Part shown: piece by piece, positions 1 through 12,900 of the stretch
Position numbering within the stretch: position 1 is the first letter of the stretch
Layout of the letters: every line of letters starts with the position of its first letter
Assembly: GCA_022496205.1 (NCBI GenBank)
Contig: WTXD01000053.1
Span: 119,463-183,462, forward strand
Source of the DNA: Gloeopeniophorella convolvens
Lineage: Eukaryota; Basidiomycota; Agaricomycetes; Russulales
Reading direction: 5' to 3'
Length of the DNA: 64,000 bases
Notes under the pieces: model-generated
Seen by the model: only the letters and a program-made list of their open reading frames with translations
The model's database searches: none
What the model was told of the DNA's origin: nothing
Position numbers and translations under genes: made by a program

Positions 1-462
1 GCAGAGGTCCCCTTGAGTAGAACAGTCTCATAGTAATCTTGAAATTCCTGCGTTGCTGGCATGAGAATTTTGGGAATTTCTCCGAGAAAGCAGGTCACCA
101 ACACCCCAAGCATTCACATAGCCAAACCTATAGGAATTAGTTGGGTATCATTGGTATGGAATACAGTGCGAATGCATCAACGAGCCACGATTGCAGTGAC
201 ACCCACGAGGACAATGTTGCACAGAATGCCTATAAGCGTAACGTTAGAAGGATTCCTGTCTTGAATATCAAGTACTTACGCCAAAAACCACCAGCCATGC
301 GCGTATACCGCCATCGGGGAAGTCGTACTCCGCATCAGCGTTTTCGGAAATAGCGTGGACGTCTGCCTCTTCCTTGTGCGAAGGAGATACCACTGACTGG
401 GATGAATAGTCAAGGGTGCTCAGGCCTTGGCCGTCGTACTCCAGACTGTCTAACTCAGTCAT
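1..462 (-). CDS. MFS monocarboxylate-transporter-like protein, 5' part only
   Basis: This is the N-terminal part of a major facilitator transporter of the monocarboxylate/riboflavin (MCT) type; the rest lies beyond the window edge. Exons read 462..280, 229..207, 127..103 and 47..1, with short GT-AG introns. Joined, they give an acidic cytosolic tail followed by FPDGGIRAWLVVFG, then a stretch ending FGYVNAWG and then FQDYYETVLLKGTS. That order is typical of the first transmembrane segment and first loop of fungal MCT-family permeases. An upstream in-frame ATG at 510 would add 16 residues; I prefer 462 because the extra residues look non-conserved. The substrate cannot be inferred from this part. 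Most of the 12 membrane segments are outside the window, so intactness is unknown. Confidence 0.75.
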
Positions 463-2619
463 GACGAAAATATACCTCCGGAGGGGGGGAAGGTTGTTTT
501 GACGATCCACATATTTTCACTTTATGCTCTTGCGAATATGATGGTAGGTACGGATTTGAAAGGAGATGAAAGCGGGCCGACGAAAGCAAATCAGAGCGTG
601 TGCACGAAGAAATTGCGTGGAGAGGGCTTGAGACTAACACTACCTGAAATGAGTTCGGCGTGCTAATGACGCGAATCCGGGCATAAATATACACACAGGG
701 AGAAGCACCGGCGGCTCTGATCCCATCCGTTGCTGTTAGGTTTCCACAATGTTGAGCGGCGTAGCTGAGACGACCGCTGATTACATATGAAACATCTTGT
801 GGCTCTGCGGAGCAACATAGGCTATGAGGCGAGAAGCCTGTCGCAAAGCTAGCCTGTCGGCCTGTCGCGGTCTACTATCCTAGACCCGTGTGAGCGACGA
901 AGAAGCGGTAAAACAAGCATAAAAGGCAACCGCGTAGCATTGTTGGCCGATGAAGCATCAGCAGTAAGCATGCTTTGATCGCGCGGCTTTGGCGACAGCT
1001 TCCTTTGCGTAGCACAACCGATGGATTTCTGGAACGCTATATCTCAATGCCGTTAAGAGAACAGTCGCACAATGCCTTTTATTTGCGCGCGCAACAACGG
1101 ATGACGTCTATTCAGGACTGTTGGTTAGTCGAGTTCGCGTCGGAAGGTAAGTTCGAGAATGAGGTTCACTGACCTAGCATGGATTGAATGCTCAATGACT
1201 GATAAATGCTAGTGAATGTTGACCTGGGCGGAGCGTGGGCATGCCAGCCAAGGCTCGTGAACTGCGACTCCAGGGGAGACCTCAGACCTGAACGTGGCTT
1301 CCCCAATACCGATCAAACCTTCGGAAGCACGAAAAGGGTAACACTTACAATGCCGCGATTCTTTCCCTTCGATTGACGCGGCCAAGATGGAAGCTGTGTC
1401 GATTACGGCAGGTAACGTACCACGGCGTCCTGGAGCCCTCAGTCGAACCAACCTTGGTCTTCAGCGCAATCGTAATAATATTCGTCCTCACCACTACATA
1501 TCGTCCATCGACTGTAACATAAAGGCATGGTGCACACCAGCATTGCTCTCGGAGTAGCACCACCGCCAGTACTCCTCGTGTCGACGGGGGGAAGATATAG
1601 GCGAGCACATTGCGGATCGGAATCGGCGAAGACCGCGTTGACGACACTGCACCGAGTCTATCATGCGGACGTCTGCCAAAGATGCCCGTATCATCCGACT
1701 CGGGTGGGACCTGATGGTAGCTCACCTCACGGCAGTTCCCGGTTCATTTACACGTTCGCGCGGCTGCAACATATGTTTTCGCAGAGCCGCTCCACGTCTC
1801 CACTCCCACCATCAGGTCTCAGGACCAGAGACCGCCGATGGGAGTTCTCAGAACCCATCGAGCTGGCCGGAGGGTGAAATCTTTACCGGTCGTAATTGGG
1901 GACATACTCACTGCGTGCGCCTAGAGCCAGGATAGATGAGGATGGTGGAGATGGGGCGTCAGACGGGACGGGCTTACGTCGGGGAGCTGCTTAGGAACGC
2001 CATTGACAATCGAGCTCGTAGTTGCTCACTCATCAGTTTCGTCCCAACAGCTGCGACAGAGAACACTCTTCGCCGGAGACGATATTTGGCATGGACGTCC
2101 GTCGCAGGACGACGCTGCAGGGTGGGTGTCAGCGTGATTATTTACTTGCAGCGCTCGGAAAAAGGAATAGTTACCCACTTACAGCAAGTTCTTGCCTTCC
2201 GAGGAGGCGTGACATGGCCATCCATTCCCGGAGCCTGATCTCGTAGAGAACACTCCCCCGTGTTCGGGGATACAACATATAAGGAGGAAGTCGGGGCGTG
2301 GTCTCATCCCGCCGCTCGCCGCGGCGTAGCCCGAGCAACGCGCTAGCCCGACACCTACAGGTAGGTGTGGAAGTATGCCGTTATTGACATACCTAGTTGA
2401 TATCATGACAACACGATGGATAGTCTCCATACGAATCGGAAATATGGAGAAAGAAAGGAGGTCCTAGATTGCAACATGAAAGTGTAGAAGTGCATATGGT
2501 AGGCATATGTATGTGTGCTTGGGCCTGTCGTAATTACATCCACTGTGTTGATTTTATGGGATTTAGGAAGACTGTCGTCGAAACGCCTGACCACTCACAA
2601 GTGACGCTATCGAGGTACT
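463..2619. other. stretch without a recognisable gene
   Basis: The first few hundred bases should hold the promoter of the transporter at 462. Between about 1,000 and 2,500 there are only short overlapping open frames on both strands (up to 126 codons). None has a recognisable domain, and no consistent exon chain was found. Degraded coding sequence is possible but I cannot support it. Confidence 0.4.
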
Positions 2620-5408
2620 TCACGGGGATTCCAACCTTGCCCCGAGCCATGCCATAAGGCCCTTCGTGCCTTCACGCTCCCACACACGCCGCGGCGGCAC
2701 CCGGAAACTGATCGTAGGAAGAATGAGCAAGGCAGATAACAAGACACCCCAAATGCGGAAAAGACGACGTACAGATTGCCATCCACGAGGAATACCTCCA
2801 GCGGCAGAAGCCCTAGCTCACTCGGCAGCACTGCGATCGAGTTTTCGCGTACGTCCAGCTCTTCGAGCGTCCACCTCCCGCGTTGCTCCTCATCAATATC
2901 TTTCGCACCGGCACTGAATATCGACCGCGCGAGCTCGGATAGCCCGTCTAATCCGCCCATTTTGTTACCGCAGAGTCCGAGCCGCTTCAACCCTGCGCGA
3001 CCATCGCCTGCGAATGCCAGCTGCTTGAGCACCCCACACGAGAATGCGTTGCCGGTTAGATCATTGTAGGAGAGATCCAAGTTGTGCAGGCTGGGGAAGA
3101 GTCGTGTCAGTGCGCCAAGGGTACCGCCGTTTGTTACATCCGTGCCGGACACGACATCGTTCAGCGCGCAGCCTTCAAGGGTGAGGATCTCTAGTTGCGG
3201 CAGGAACGGACCGGAATTCTCGTCAGGCAACAGGAAAGTAGGTTCGGCGCGTCTCCCCCGGAGCTCGAGCACGCGCAGCGTGTTCGCAAACGGCTGTACT
3301 GTGATCAGGGCGAGTGGAAGGGTCGCGCGGGGAAGTATGGAATCGTCCGGTGATGGAGCTCCACGTGTGGTCCGTCTTGCAGGACTCGAGGATGGGAGCG
3401 TAAGCGTGTGCGTGCGCGCATCCCAGTGACGGCTTAGCGCCGATGGTACGTCCACGGAGGCAGCGCGGGCTTCGGCTTCTGCCTCCTCTCCTTCACGCTG
3501 GGCAGCCTGCGCACGAGCCCGACGACGCGCGCCCTCAGAAAATAACCCTTGCTCAGCATCAATCTCCCATTGCTCTTTGATGACAGGTCGAAGAGGTGGT
3601 GGTGGTGGTGGTGGTGGAAGTTCCGGGGTAGGAGCAGCATCTTGATGTAAATTTGCGGCACTGCGCCTTTCGCGAAGACGTTGGACATGCTGATCGGCCT
3701 CAATTTCCCATGCTTCGCGGATGATGCGCTTGCCTACAACCACTACGAGTCTCCCAGCGGCTACCGCCCGCGGATCAGTGGCTGGCGCTTCGAAGTCAAG
3801 CGCTTGAGAGATATTGGCGAAGGCAGCTGATATACCTGCTTGTGTGACTCGTGTCTCTTCGAGATCCAGAATGGCAAGCTGAGGGAAGGGCTGGACAGAT
3901 ACAGACGAGAGTAGGGTAGAAGGGAAATGTGTATCGTTGATATCGCCGCATTTGGACATGCGGACCTCATTGAGCTGAGTGAGGTAGCTCAACGAAGTCA
4001 TAAGCTGAGTCACGTCGCCAAGAGGGTTATAGATGAGATTGAGAGATGCGAGATGCAGAGGAAGGGCGTCGTGGTGGATGGCGGAGGCATCAATTTTGTT
4101 GTGCGACGCATCAAGAGACGCTAAACTGGGGAGCGGACGCGTCGCCCTCTTGATGTCTGGAGCCGAAAAGAAGTCGCTTGATCGCCTGCTTGGTGCCGTC
4201 GCTTTCGTATCAGGTTCGAAAGGCATATTGAAGGGGAGTGCCGTAAGAGCATTATGCGATATGCTGAGAGTGGAGAGGGCCGGGAGGGCAAAGAAATAGG
4301 GTGGAAGACGCGTGAGGGTATTATGGGAAAGATCGAGATTCACGAGTGATGTGAGGTCAGCAAAGCTGTCAGGAAGCGAAGCCAATCGATTGTTTTGAAG
4401 CTGGCAGCACTACTGTCAGGCAAAGAGCTACACCATATATGTGCGTGCACACGCACATCTATGGTCTTGAGGGAACCAAACAGTGAAATTTCTGGTTGAA
4501 GTTCGACTATTTGATTATTTCGCGCCCGCAGGAACGTCAGATCCTGCTGATCGTACCACGTTGCCGAGTTAGAGCCAGCCTTTTTTGTAGGGTTCTCCGG
4601 CAAGGGAGGTTCATCTGGCACGCTGGCCAGTTTTTCCGGTGTCACCGAAAGGTGGATCTCGAATAGGGCAGATGGGATACATGGTAAGTCTCTGGACGCA
4701 ATGTTGAGTGAACCTTGGGGACGAATCTTAGAGGATCAGCGGAGAACAATACAGCAGCGTCTACAGAAACTCACCTGAGCTACGTGCGCGCTCTATGGTC
4801 TCACGGACGGAGGGTCGCCCAAGGTCGTCAGACTCAGCTACCGGAGCCGCCCAGGCTGCCGGTGAAGCGCCCTCGAGGCCATCCCAGCCACTCGATGCGC
4901 TGCGTGACCCTGCCTTCTGTGCAGCCATAGCCTTCTTTGCTTCTGCGCGCTTTAGTGCAATTGCCTCCTTCACACTCATGGAGGGACCTTTTGTAGGAGC
5001 GGGTAGTTCCGGTTCACCATTGCGAGGGACAGCTAGAGGCTCGGCGGAAGACTTCTTTCGGAGCCGTATGGGAGAAGGGACCGTGGAGGTTGAAGAGGAC
5101 GGTTTCGCATTGGTGGAGGTTGTTCGAAGCCGAACGGCAGGAGACACTGGCACTCGAAGTGTGGATGATGAGGGGCGCGTAGGAGAGGGATTGCTGAGAT
5201 GCGTGCGCGGTGGGTTAGTGGGACGCGTGGGAGATGGGTTGGTGGGGCGCGTCGGTGATGGATGGGTGAGACGCGTCGGGGAAGGTGTGGTAAGGCGCGT
5301 CGAGGCTGCCTGGGGCACAGTGAGACGCGAGCTTGAGTTCGAAAGAGGCAGACGAGACCTTGGGGCCTTCAGGGAGGTCGTATCAGAAGTAGCAGCGGAG
5401 CGATTCAT
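2620..5408 (-). CDS. leucine-rich repeat protein, LRRC40-like
   Basis: Four exons (5408..4775, 4713..4457, 4400..2773, 2707..2620) give a protein of about 868 residues. The first ~180 residues are a disordered Ser/Thr/Pro region with a short repeated motif (TRPTNPSPTRP type). Then comes a SGSLNIASR-like stretch followed by typical leucine-rich repeats: NLDLSHNTLTRLP, LSTLSISHNALTALP, HNLDLSYNDLTGN, LEELDVRENSIAVLP. Charged, Ala/Arg-rich segments interrupt the repeat solenoid. The protein ends in a short conserved-looking tail (FRVPPRRVWEREG) encoded by the last small exon. The order resembles animal and fungal LRRC40, an intracellular repeat protein of unclear function; the identification is by architecture. 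It is divergent from the ribosomal gene at 5931. Intron 2 starts GTGCGT, and all joins keep frame. Confidence 0.85.
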
Positions 5409-5930
5409 GGTGTGTGGGAGAATTACAGGGCGAGAGAACGAGTAGAGGAGCTGCCCAGGAAGAAAGAGAGCGGCGGAGCTTGAGTTTGGCTAGCTTGAGC
5501 TTGAGCAAGACTAGGCGAGACTGGAACGTTTGAACAAGTTGTCCACCGAGCGCCCGTGTCGCGTGGCCGATTACCACATTAGGTGACATCGAAACTCCGC
5601 CTGTGCTCGCCGCAAATCCTATCGACCAGTCAACCAAAGTCGCTGTCCGCGCATTCCCTCAAGACCTCAAACATCCAAAGCACTGTGAGTATCGCTTTAT
5701 ATACTGTTTTTCCTCTATGCAGGTTCTGGGATTTTGTTCGAATGGATTTGGGGCATGGGAAGGGGCTGGATGCACAACTGGTTGTGTGGATGGCGTCAAA
5801 CAGTGCTGACCCATATCTGTTGCAGTCGGACACAGTGCGACATCAGTTGCGGTGAGTCCAGTCGGTCTCCTTACACCCTCCGAGTCTCACCTATCTGAAG
5901 CTACCGGCCACAAAATTCCACTCGCCCAGC
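5409..5930. promoter_or_regulatory. divergent promoter region between LRRC40-like gene and eS10 gene
   Basis: This 522-bp gap separates two start codons pointing away from each other. On the eS10 side it holds GT...AG pairs (for example a donor GTGAGTAT near 5684 and a TTTGCAG-like or TATGCAG acceptor near 5722) that would suit a 5'-UTR intron. I see no clear TATA box. The promoter role is inferred from position only. Confidence 0.45.
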
Positions 5931-6441
5931 ATGATCATTTCCAAGGAGAATAGGCGTACCATATACCAGAACCTCTTCAAGGGTGCGCCGCCTCACCCTC
6001 GATGCCCTTTCCCTCACACCTCACCCGCATTTAATAGAGGGCGTCCTTGTCGCGAAGAAGGACTTCAACGCCCCCAAGCACGAAGAGCTAGACGTCCCCA
6101 ACCTTGAGGTCATCAAGGCGCTTCAGTCGCTCACCTCCCGGGGTTACGTCAATACACAGTTCTCGTGGCAGTGGTACTACTACACCCTCACGCCTGAGGG
6201 TGTCGAGTACCTTCGCGAGTGGCTCCATCTCCCCGCTGAGGTCGTCCCTGAGACACACCGCAAGCCCGTCCGTGCCCGCCCCGCGCAGGCTCGTACTGGC
6301 GGTGGTGAGGGTGCCTACCGCGCTCCCCGCGGCGATCGCGACGACTACCGCCGGCGGGACGATGCTGGCAAGAAGGAGGGCGCACCAGGCGAGTTCCGTC
6401 CGCAGTTTGCTGGCGTTGGTCGTGGCGGCCCCCGCGAGTAG
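5931..6441 (+). CDS. RPS10: 40S ribosomal protein eS10 (S10)
   Basis: Two exons (5931..5982, 6038..6441) encode 151 residues. Exon 1 starts [17 protein letters not shown], the standard N-terminus. Exon 2 continues with [18 protein letters not shown], then a winged-helix core ending [20 protein letters not shown], then an Arg/Gly-rich tail with RDDYRRRDD and GVGRGGPRE. This is the eukaryote-specific small-subunit protein at the beak of the 40S head; the basic tail is normal for the family. The intron splits the EGVLVAKK motif and is 55 nt. The start is certain because the conserved MIISKENRR directly follows it. Codon use is strongly biased to C/G at third positions, as expected for a highly expressed gene. 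Confidence 0.97.
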
Positions 6442-6854
6442 ACGCCTCGTTATATGTATGTGTGGATGTGGCTTTCCCTTGCATGCAAAAATGTAGTATG
6501 GTCCCGCGTATTGAAGCATCCACTATGCCACCCCTATCTTTTTACGTTCGCACCGGCCCTTACTTCGTATGCGTCACAGCGCGCCGTATCACCAGTCAGA
6601 GACACCGTAGGGAAGTTGAGCTCCAAGCTTCATCGTATCATGGCTTGCCACAAACACAGTCGCCACCCTTCACGGCGAAGTTACCGCCGCAGCGGATGGT
6701 CCGGATGAGTAAGGACGAGTAGTAATTGGCAGAGGGTATGCAATGAAGGCGTTGCCACAGGTCGCAGGGTAGCATCACAACGTCGACAGTTGGCTGCCGT
6801 GGTAATGCGAAAAGCAGTGGCCAAACCCAGACGTTGAGTGAAAGAGACAAAAAA

Positions 6855-6938
6855 TGCCAGGACCGTGGATTGAACACGGGACCTCCAGAAAGCCATAGGA
6901 ACTTCAGTCTGTTGCTCTCCCAGCTGAGCTATCCCGGC
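6855..6938 (-). tRNA. tRNA-Phe (anticodon GAA), with short intron
   Basis: Read on the minus strand, the acceptor GCCGGGA pairs with TCCTGGC (one G-T pair). The D arm is GCTC/GAGC, the anticodon loop contains CTGAAG with anticodon GAA, and the T arm is CCGTG/CACGG with loop TTCAATC. The discriminator base A is encoded. An insertion of about 11 nt follows G37, the standard position of nuclear tRNA introns. Removing it gives 73 nt. A run of six T on the coding strand just downstream (6848..6853 on the plus strand as A) fits a pol III terminator. Pair 27-43 is a mismatch (A-G). Confidence 0.93.
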
Positions 6939-7191
6939 CATGTGGTAGCATCGTGGGCTGGCGGGCATGATTTGTGTTATCAGTGGTACCAATATTGCCG
7001 ACTTCAGTTGGTCTCTTCATTTAAACGGGCTCCTTTCGTATGTCTACAACGACAATGCTAGATCATACCCCACTACATCTGCCCCGAGCACATCGTGAAA
7101 TGTACCCTTCGGGCTTCCCTGGGACTTGCTCATTCCCACCGCGAACTGCGAGGACGTCGAATTATTGCAATTACAAGGATCAACGAGTTGA

Positions 7192-9106
7192 TCATGCTGC
7201 ACCCTCTGGCAACCCTCGTTCTTTCAAGAGGACAGCCCGTAGTCGTCGCAGGGCCTCATTTACCTCACCCTCTTCAAGGGTGCTAAAGGCCGCTCGCACG
7301 TATGCGGTACGGGCGCCGTTTGGTAAGAAGACAGTTCCTGGGAGCGCGAGTACCCCATTTTCAAACGCCTTAGTCTGGATGAGACTCGCTGAGTCGCCAT
7401 CCTCGCCGAGCAACAGTTTGAACCTGATTCCCATGTAAGCACTCATATGAGCAGTGGTCCGGCAGAAGCCCTACCAGAAAAACATGCCGGCCTCGGGTGT
7501 ACTCCACTCCGCCAGCCCATCGAGATACCGTCGCATGGCTGCCTCAAAGATGTCACGCTTTGCGCGATAGAACTGTGCGACGTTGTGTGCGTGCGCCAGG
7601 AAGCCTTCTCTTCCCCACGCGTGCAACAGCGTGAGTACGACTGCTTGTCCGAAGGATGATGCCTGGAGATTGGCCGTGGCAGTCTAGGTACCAGTGAATT
7701 GTTAGATGATGCGGGCAGGCAGGATGTTACTGAGCTCACATGCATATCTATCGCGTTCAAGAGGGGTGTCGGGCCCGTTACGAATCCGATGCGGAAACCG
7801 GCGGAGAGGATTTTGCTGAAGCTGTCGAAGCGAAGCACACGACCAACGCTGCGATCCCCGGTTTGCGCTTCAAGTGTGAAGTACGACGGGATACGCGGCT
7901 CGTTGCCGAAGTATAGGAAATAATACGGATCATCTGGATATGAAAGGTAGAAAGAGATTTACAGGGACAGTCGCATGCGAGGCATACCTTCGAGGATGAT
8001 GATACCATGTTTTCTCGAGAGCTCTAGCACCTCGTGGCGCCGCGCGAGGGTCGTCGTCATTCCTGTCGGATTGCAACCGTACTTTCCCATCGTGAACGTG
8101 GTGATATAACTTCTTAAAGGTTGTACCTACAGGGACTGTGTATAGAATTTTGGGTTTGGGCTTGGACGAGGGCCAGGTTTCTAGGGTTTCGCGAAGTGAC
8201 CGTGATTGTATCCCGTTGGCGTCGGTTTCAATCTCTGCGGTGCACGTTTCAGTGCGCCAATGAAATTCCTTCCAACACCCAGACGTACCAATCATGTCGC
8301 AATGAAGGGTCTCGAACATGGGGATGACACCGCTGTCGATTGGAGTCAAGGGTCAGCACTTCCGATACCTCTGGAAGTGAGCACCGCTACAGACGCATAA
8401 ACAGGCTTTTCAATCAGCACAGGATCACCCGGATTCACGAGAGCCTGCACCGCCTGAGATAGTCCTGTATTCAGCGCGATGCATCTGGGATTCCAGCTCC
8501 TGGACGTACCTTATAGATCGCGTCCTGTGACCCGGCAGTGACGCTAATCCGCCATCCCTCACTCCTGCGCCGTCCGTGCTCATGTTCCTGGAACGACGTC
8601 AACCACTCCACCATTGGCGCAATCCCATCTGTCGGCGCGTACTGCAGCCCTGTCCCGAGCAAGTCCGCGTCCACACGCAGTAGCGTTTCCTCCTCAGCGG
8701 CCGGATCCGCGCTGCGTGCGGTGAACTGAACGCCCGTGAATGGAAAGAGCGCCGCATTTGGTTTTCCCGCAAGCAGAGAAATAACGCCAGGCGTCTTTTC
8801 GAGTGGGAAGAGCCCGCGAACTGTGTGCGGAGCGCGATCAGAAGGCAGGCAGTCCCGAGAGAAGGGACAGTAGCGACGCGCACTGGGGCTGGGCTTGCGT
8901 GCTTTGGCAGCTTCCGAGAGAAACGACGTGTATGATGACGCGAGGAGGACGCTGACACCCGCAGAGTTCTACACCATCAACGGGAAGCCCCAATTTCTAT
9001 CAGGGTACAAGCATTGGTAGTCGCGGCCCGGCCTTCGATTACGCACCTCCTTTACACTCGAGCCTGAGCGGTCAGCACCATTGATAACGACCTGCGAAGT
9101 AGCCAT
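7192..9106 (-). CDS. PLP-dependent aminotransferase, class I/II (aromatic / 2-aminoadipate type)
   Basis: Ten exons (9106..9047, 8968..8884, 8820..8510, 8453..8395, 8332..8289, 8234..8131, 8081..7988, 7933..7740, 7683..7475, 7423..7192) join in frame to 463 residues. Landmarks in order: SPIRGLFPLEKTPGVISLLAGKP, the glycine-rich stretch near ITVTAGSQDAIYK-type sequence (here ISVTAGSQDAIYK), PVYAGVIPMFETL, PYGCNPTGMT (the Asn that contacts PLP), DDPYYFLYFG (Asp/Tyr pair), DSFSKILSAGFRIGF (Schiff-base Lys), and a C-terminal FENGVLALPG small domain. The family transfers amino groups between aromatic amino acids, kynurenine or 2-aminoadipate and 2-oxo acids in the cytosol; which substrate is used here cannot be told. 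Length is normal for fungal ARO8-type enzymes. Exon 4 uses donor GTCTGT, which was needed to recover the conserved PVYAGVIP. Confidence 0.92.
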
Positions 9107-9969
9107 AGCTAAGTAGTCGAATTGTAAATCGCCCAGTGACTCCGAGACGCGCAGGGCGTGGGTTATAAGCGAGGCGAGCCCGGGCGCAATCCGGAGAAAA
9201 GAGAACCATCGGCCGATTATCCGCGATCTGGCAGGCCTGACTCACAGAGCAAACCATGAGTGTGGTGACTCGACGCCGCTCTATGCAGTCTCAGCTGATT
9301 CATTTGCAACGGTCATGGGGACTCGCTGTATATACTGTATTGGTATTGTCCAGTCTAGCCCATTCATAGGTCTCGAAATGATATTAGTACGGGCGTGGTA
9401 AACCATGGCGATGTACAGTGCAACGAGAGATAGGGCTACTATACTGGATAAATCTAGCAGCGCAGTTAAGGGTTAATGTACATGTACTTGTTGGCAGGTC
9501 TACAGTGTTCGTAAATATGCATCGTCACAAGTAGAGAAATGAAGCTAGGGAAGGACGGGAAGGGCATGCTCCCGTGCTTCAACGCGGGAGTGAGAGAATA
9601 GAGATGACCAAGAGAGCGCATGAGTCGCATCCGAGCGCAAAGGATGCAAGGAATAGAGAATAGGAGAAAGCGTCTGCACCGCGTCGTGCTCGAGCGCAAA
9701 TGCAATAGAATGATGAACGATGTCGGATGGAGTGAGCGTCGGCCATAGCCAGGATATACTAATAGCATGGGTATCGGAGCAACGAACATAGCACAGGAAT
9801 GAGAAGGGCGCAATCACATAGGGTGACAGCGCCCTCGGGTGGCAGAGAAATGATGGTGAGTGAAGGGCCGTCAATGAGTGTTTGTAGGACTTGAGGACAA
9901 ATGCAGATGGAGTGGGGTAGGCATCCTAAGATCTTGAGCGATAAGAAATTGAAGGTTCAGATGCAGCGC
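9107..9969. other. intergenic: aminotransferase promoter and 3' flank of coiled-coil gene
   Basis: Both flanking genes lie on the minus strand. The part near 9107 should carry the aminotransferase promoter, and the part near 9969 the 3' UTR of the next gene. Only non-conserved short frames are seen. Confidence 0.5.
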
Positions 9970-12900
9970 CTATGTCGGCCATCCGCGCGCAATGCGGGCC
10001 GCGCCGCCTCCAAGCCTGCTTATGAAGTTCCATACTGCAGTTGTGCCGTCTCCCGGGAAGCCTTCGCCGGCGGGGTGCATCGTGTTGAAACTCGACCATG
10101 CCGCCCGGTCGTAATATGTAGGCCCACCCGGGACGGCGTACTGGTGCGCCAGGAATGGACTCATCGCGAAGACCACGATGGCACTTGCGCTAGCGCACAA
10201 AAGGGCGTGAGATACGAACCCACCCCCAGGCATCTTTCCCGACCCGTTGTCGCCATACACGTAGGTGTTGTAGATGTTGTAGAACCGGCTGCTCTTCCGC
10301 CGCCGGCTCGATACACCATCAGCAGTGGCGTCCTCAAGCGCCTGGTCAATCACCCGACATCCAATTCCAACCTCGGCCTTGACAGCGCGCCAATCCTCAA
10401 GCGCCTCCGCCGACACGCCTTCGCGGGAACGCAAAGGTGTTTTGAGGCCGTTGTGCCAGCTACGAAGGGCTTCGAACGCAATGCGGAGGTCATGTCGCCT
10501 CTGCAAGTCGGGGATATGGGAGAAAGAGAGGTCCTCGGTGTCGAGGAGGTTCAAGATGTCATGGAGGGGTGGCTCCGAAGTGACTTGATTGTAAGAGGGA
10601 GGGAGATCCGTCGGAGAGTTGGGGGCGAGAAGGTCCAGAGGAGTAGACTTGGCTTTGGGCGTCGGTGGGAGGACAGTTGAAGAAGACGATGCGAGAGTAT
10701 CGTCATCTTCTTGTGGAGAGGGCGAACGCGGGGTCTCGGGTTCGTCGGTCTGGATCTCCATCTCCGTCGTAACGCGGGGTATCGGAGGGGTAGTCTGAGT
10801 GGGCGCCGATACAGCGAGGGGTGGTGGGTCGGTCTGGGTGTGAAGCGAGGCGGTAAGGACCTTGGGTCCGGATTCGGTTTGCGTTGTCGACTCCTTAACG
10901 AAAGGGGTCGAATCGTATTGCGTATAAGCGTCTGCGTATTCACGGTGGTCCTCCAGAGTAAACGAGGCTTCCATCCTGTTGGCTTTGCTCAAGCCGCGCT
11001 GCATGATATGTCAGTGAAGATGATAACTGGTGGAGACGGGAAACTTGCCTTCTTCGTGCGAGTGATGATGGTCTGAACGATATCTTCGTCCTCTGTATCT
11101 TCATCCTCATCCTCGATGCCAAGCTCCTTCAGCGTCGCCACGGAGTCTTCCTCATCCTCATCTATCCAACCAGTCTTCATCTTGCTCAACAACTCCGCTC
11201 CGAGGCTTTTGCTGACGCTACCAGGAGCGCTGTTGACGCCGGCAGGAGGCGCAGCGTTGTTCGTGAGTCCTGCACGCATATCATCCATATCGAAGCGCAT
11301 GCGGTCAATGGTCTCTTTGAGCATGAGATTCTCTTGCTTCTGCTCCTTGAGATCCTGCTGAGCTTCCTGCGCAAGTGCGAGATCTTGCTCAAGTACCACA
11401 ATGCGCTCTTCGAACGTCCCGTTCTCCTTAATGTATTTGTTGGTCTCGATCTGCTGGAGAGACAACGTGTCCATAAGGGTTCGGATTTCCTCATCCTTTC
11501 GCCGTAGCGTATTGCGCAAGCCCTCAGACTCGGCTAGTAGCCGTGTAAGTCTCCCGGCTTTAAAAGGATGGCACCACTGCGCTTACCTAATTGCTCCTGA
11601 TACTGTTTTTGTAGAGAGTTGTACATCCCGCGGGAACTATCGAGGGTCTTCTGTACTTTGGCAACCTCGGACTCGAGCATGGAGATCTGTGTCTGGTTAG
11701 AGCGCTCTTTGTTCCTAAGTTCCTTCTCCTCGCGTTTCGCCGCGCTTAGCTCGCTTTTGACCTCCTCAAGGCGGACTTCCATCTCTTCCAGTTCGACTTC
11801 GTGGTCCTGGAGCTTTCGTTGCAACGTCTTCTCGGCGTCCATAAGCTTCTTCCCAAGATCCTGGTTCAACCGCTGCAAGGCCTCGAGACGTTCAAACGGT
11901 TCCAATGAAGCCGTCGAAGACGCAGCAGAGCGATCAAACACTCGTCCGAGAGAAGGCTCGTGGTCAGATTCGTCGGAATCAGAATCCGGGGACATGCGTG
12001 GCATAGGAAGCTTGTCGATGGACTCTTCGAACGCGTCGTATACCGCCCTTGAGAGGTCGAGGTGGGGAGGAGAAGTGTAAGCGTACTGAGGTTGAGGTTG
12101 AGACTGTGCCCGCGAATGGGGGCGAGAGCCGACGGCGCCTAGGGGAGGAGAGCCAATTGCGCCTTGAGAGCTTGTAGGGGAGAGAGCGTAGCCTGGGGTG
12201 CTGGGATTAGAGGGTGCACGTGAGCGACGGCCACTTGTAGATTGCCCCAAAGCGCTCGGAGACTGCATGGACGGTCAGTACGGATTCGTCGAAGAGTAGT
12301 ATGTGAGAAGGAATGACGGGGCTTCTGGCTGGACAGTCAAACGCCAGTCATGTAACGTTATAGGCGGCTGTTAATGCCATATCATGCCCCCAGAGCAAAA
12401 CAGTGTCGTCTGGCAGGACCGACCAGACGCGACCAAAGTCAAAGCGGGAGAATATGATCCTCACCTCAGAGTCGCTTGTAGGGCGTCCGTGATTACTGGC
12501 GTCGCTCTTACGGCGACCAGGGGCAGCAGGCCGCCTCGTCCAACTCGATGGAGCAACGGGACCCAATGGAATGCTGCGCTGGCGCTTCTGCGCGTCGAAC
12601 GGAGACTCTTTCGAGCCTGGAGTACGCGGTACCCCGCCTGCACCACGACTGGACGGCCGACTGGGAGGTCGGCTGTCGGAGGTCGGCTGGTAGTATGTTC
12701 CTGTTGAAGCACTGCTGGATGAACGCGAGTGGCGGTGGTGATCGCGTTCGCCGGTGCGACCGCGTTCCCCGCCGTCGAGACTCGCGTTGTGTTCTTCTGG
12801 GTTTGACTGGGAGCCTGAAGATGTGCGCATGGCGACGAGCTGGAGAATGGTGTCGGGGGTTGCTTCGACACCTGGAGACGCCGCAACAATTTGCATGAAG

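Noticed and set aside
1345..1725. 126-codon minus frame with hydrophobic segments
   Set aside because: Considered as a fungal membrane-protein exon, but hydrophobic runs are short, alternative frames are equally open, and no partner exons were found.
4795..5445. 216-codon plus frame antisense to LRRC40-like exon 1
   Set aside because: It is a shadow of the repetitive, GC-rich Ser/Thr/Pro-coding exon on the other strand.
10711..12080. Long plus-strand frames opposite the coiled-coil gene
   Set aside because: Antisense shadows of a codon-biased gene. The minus strand has the continuous exon chain and protein features.
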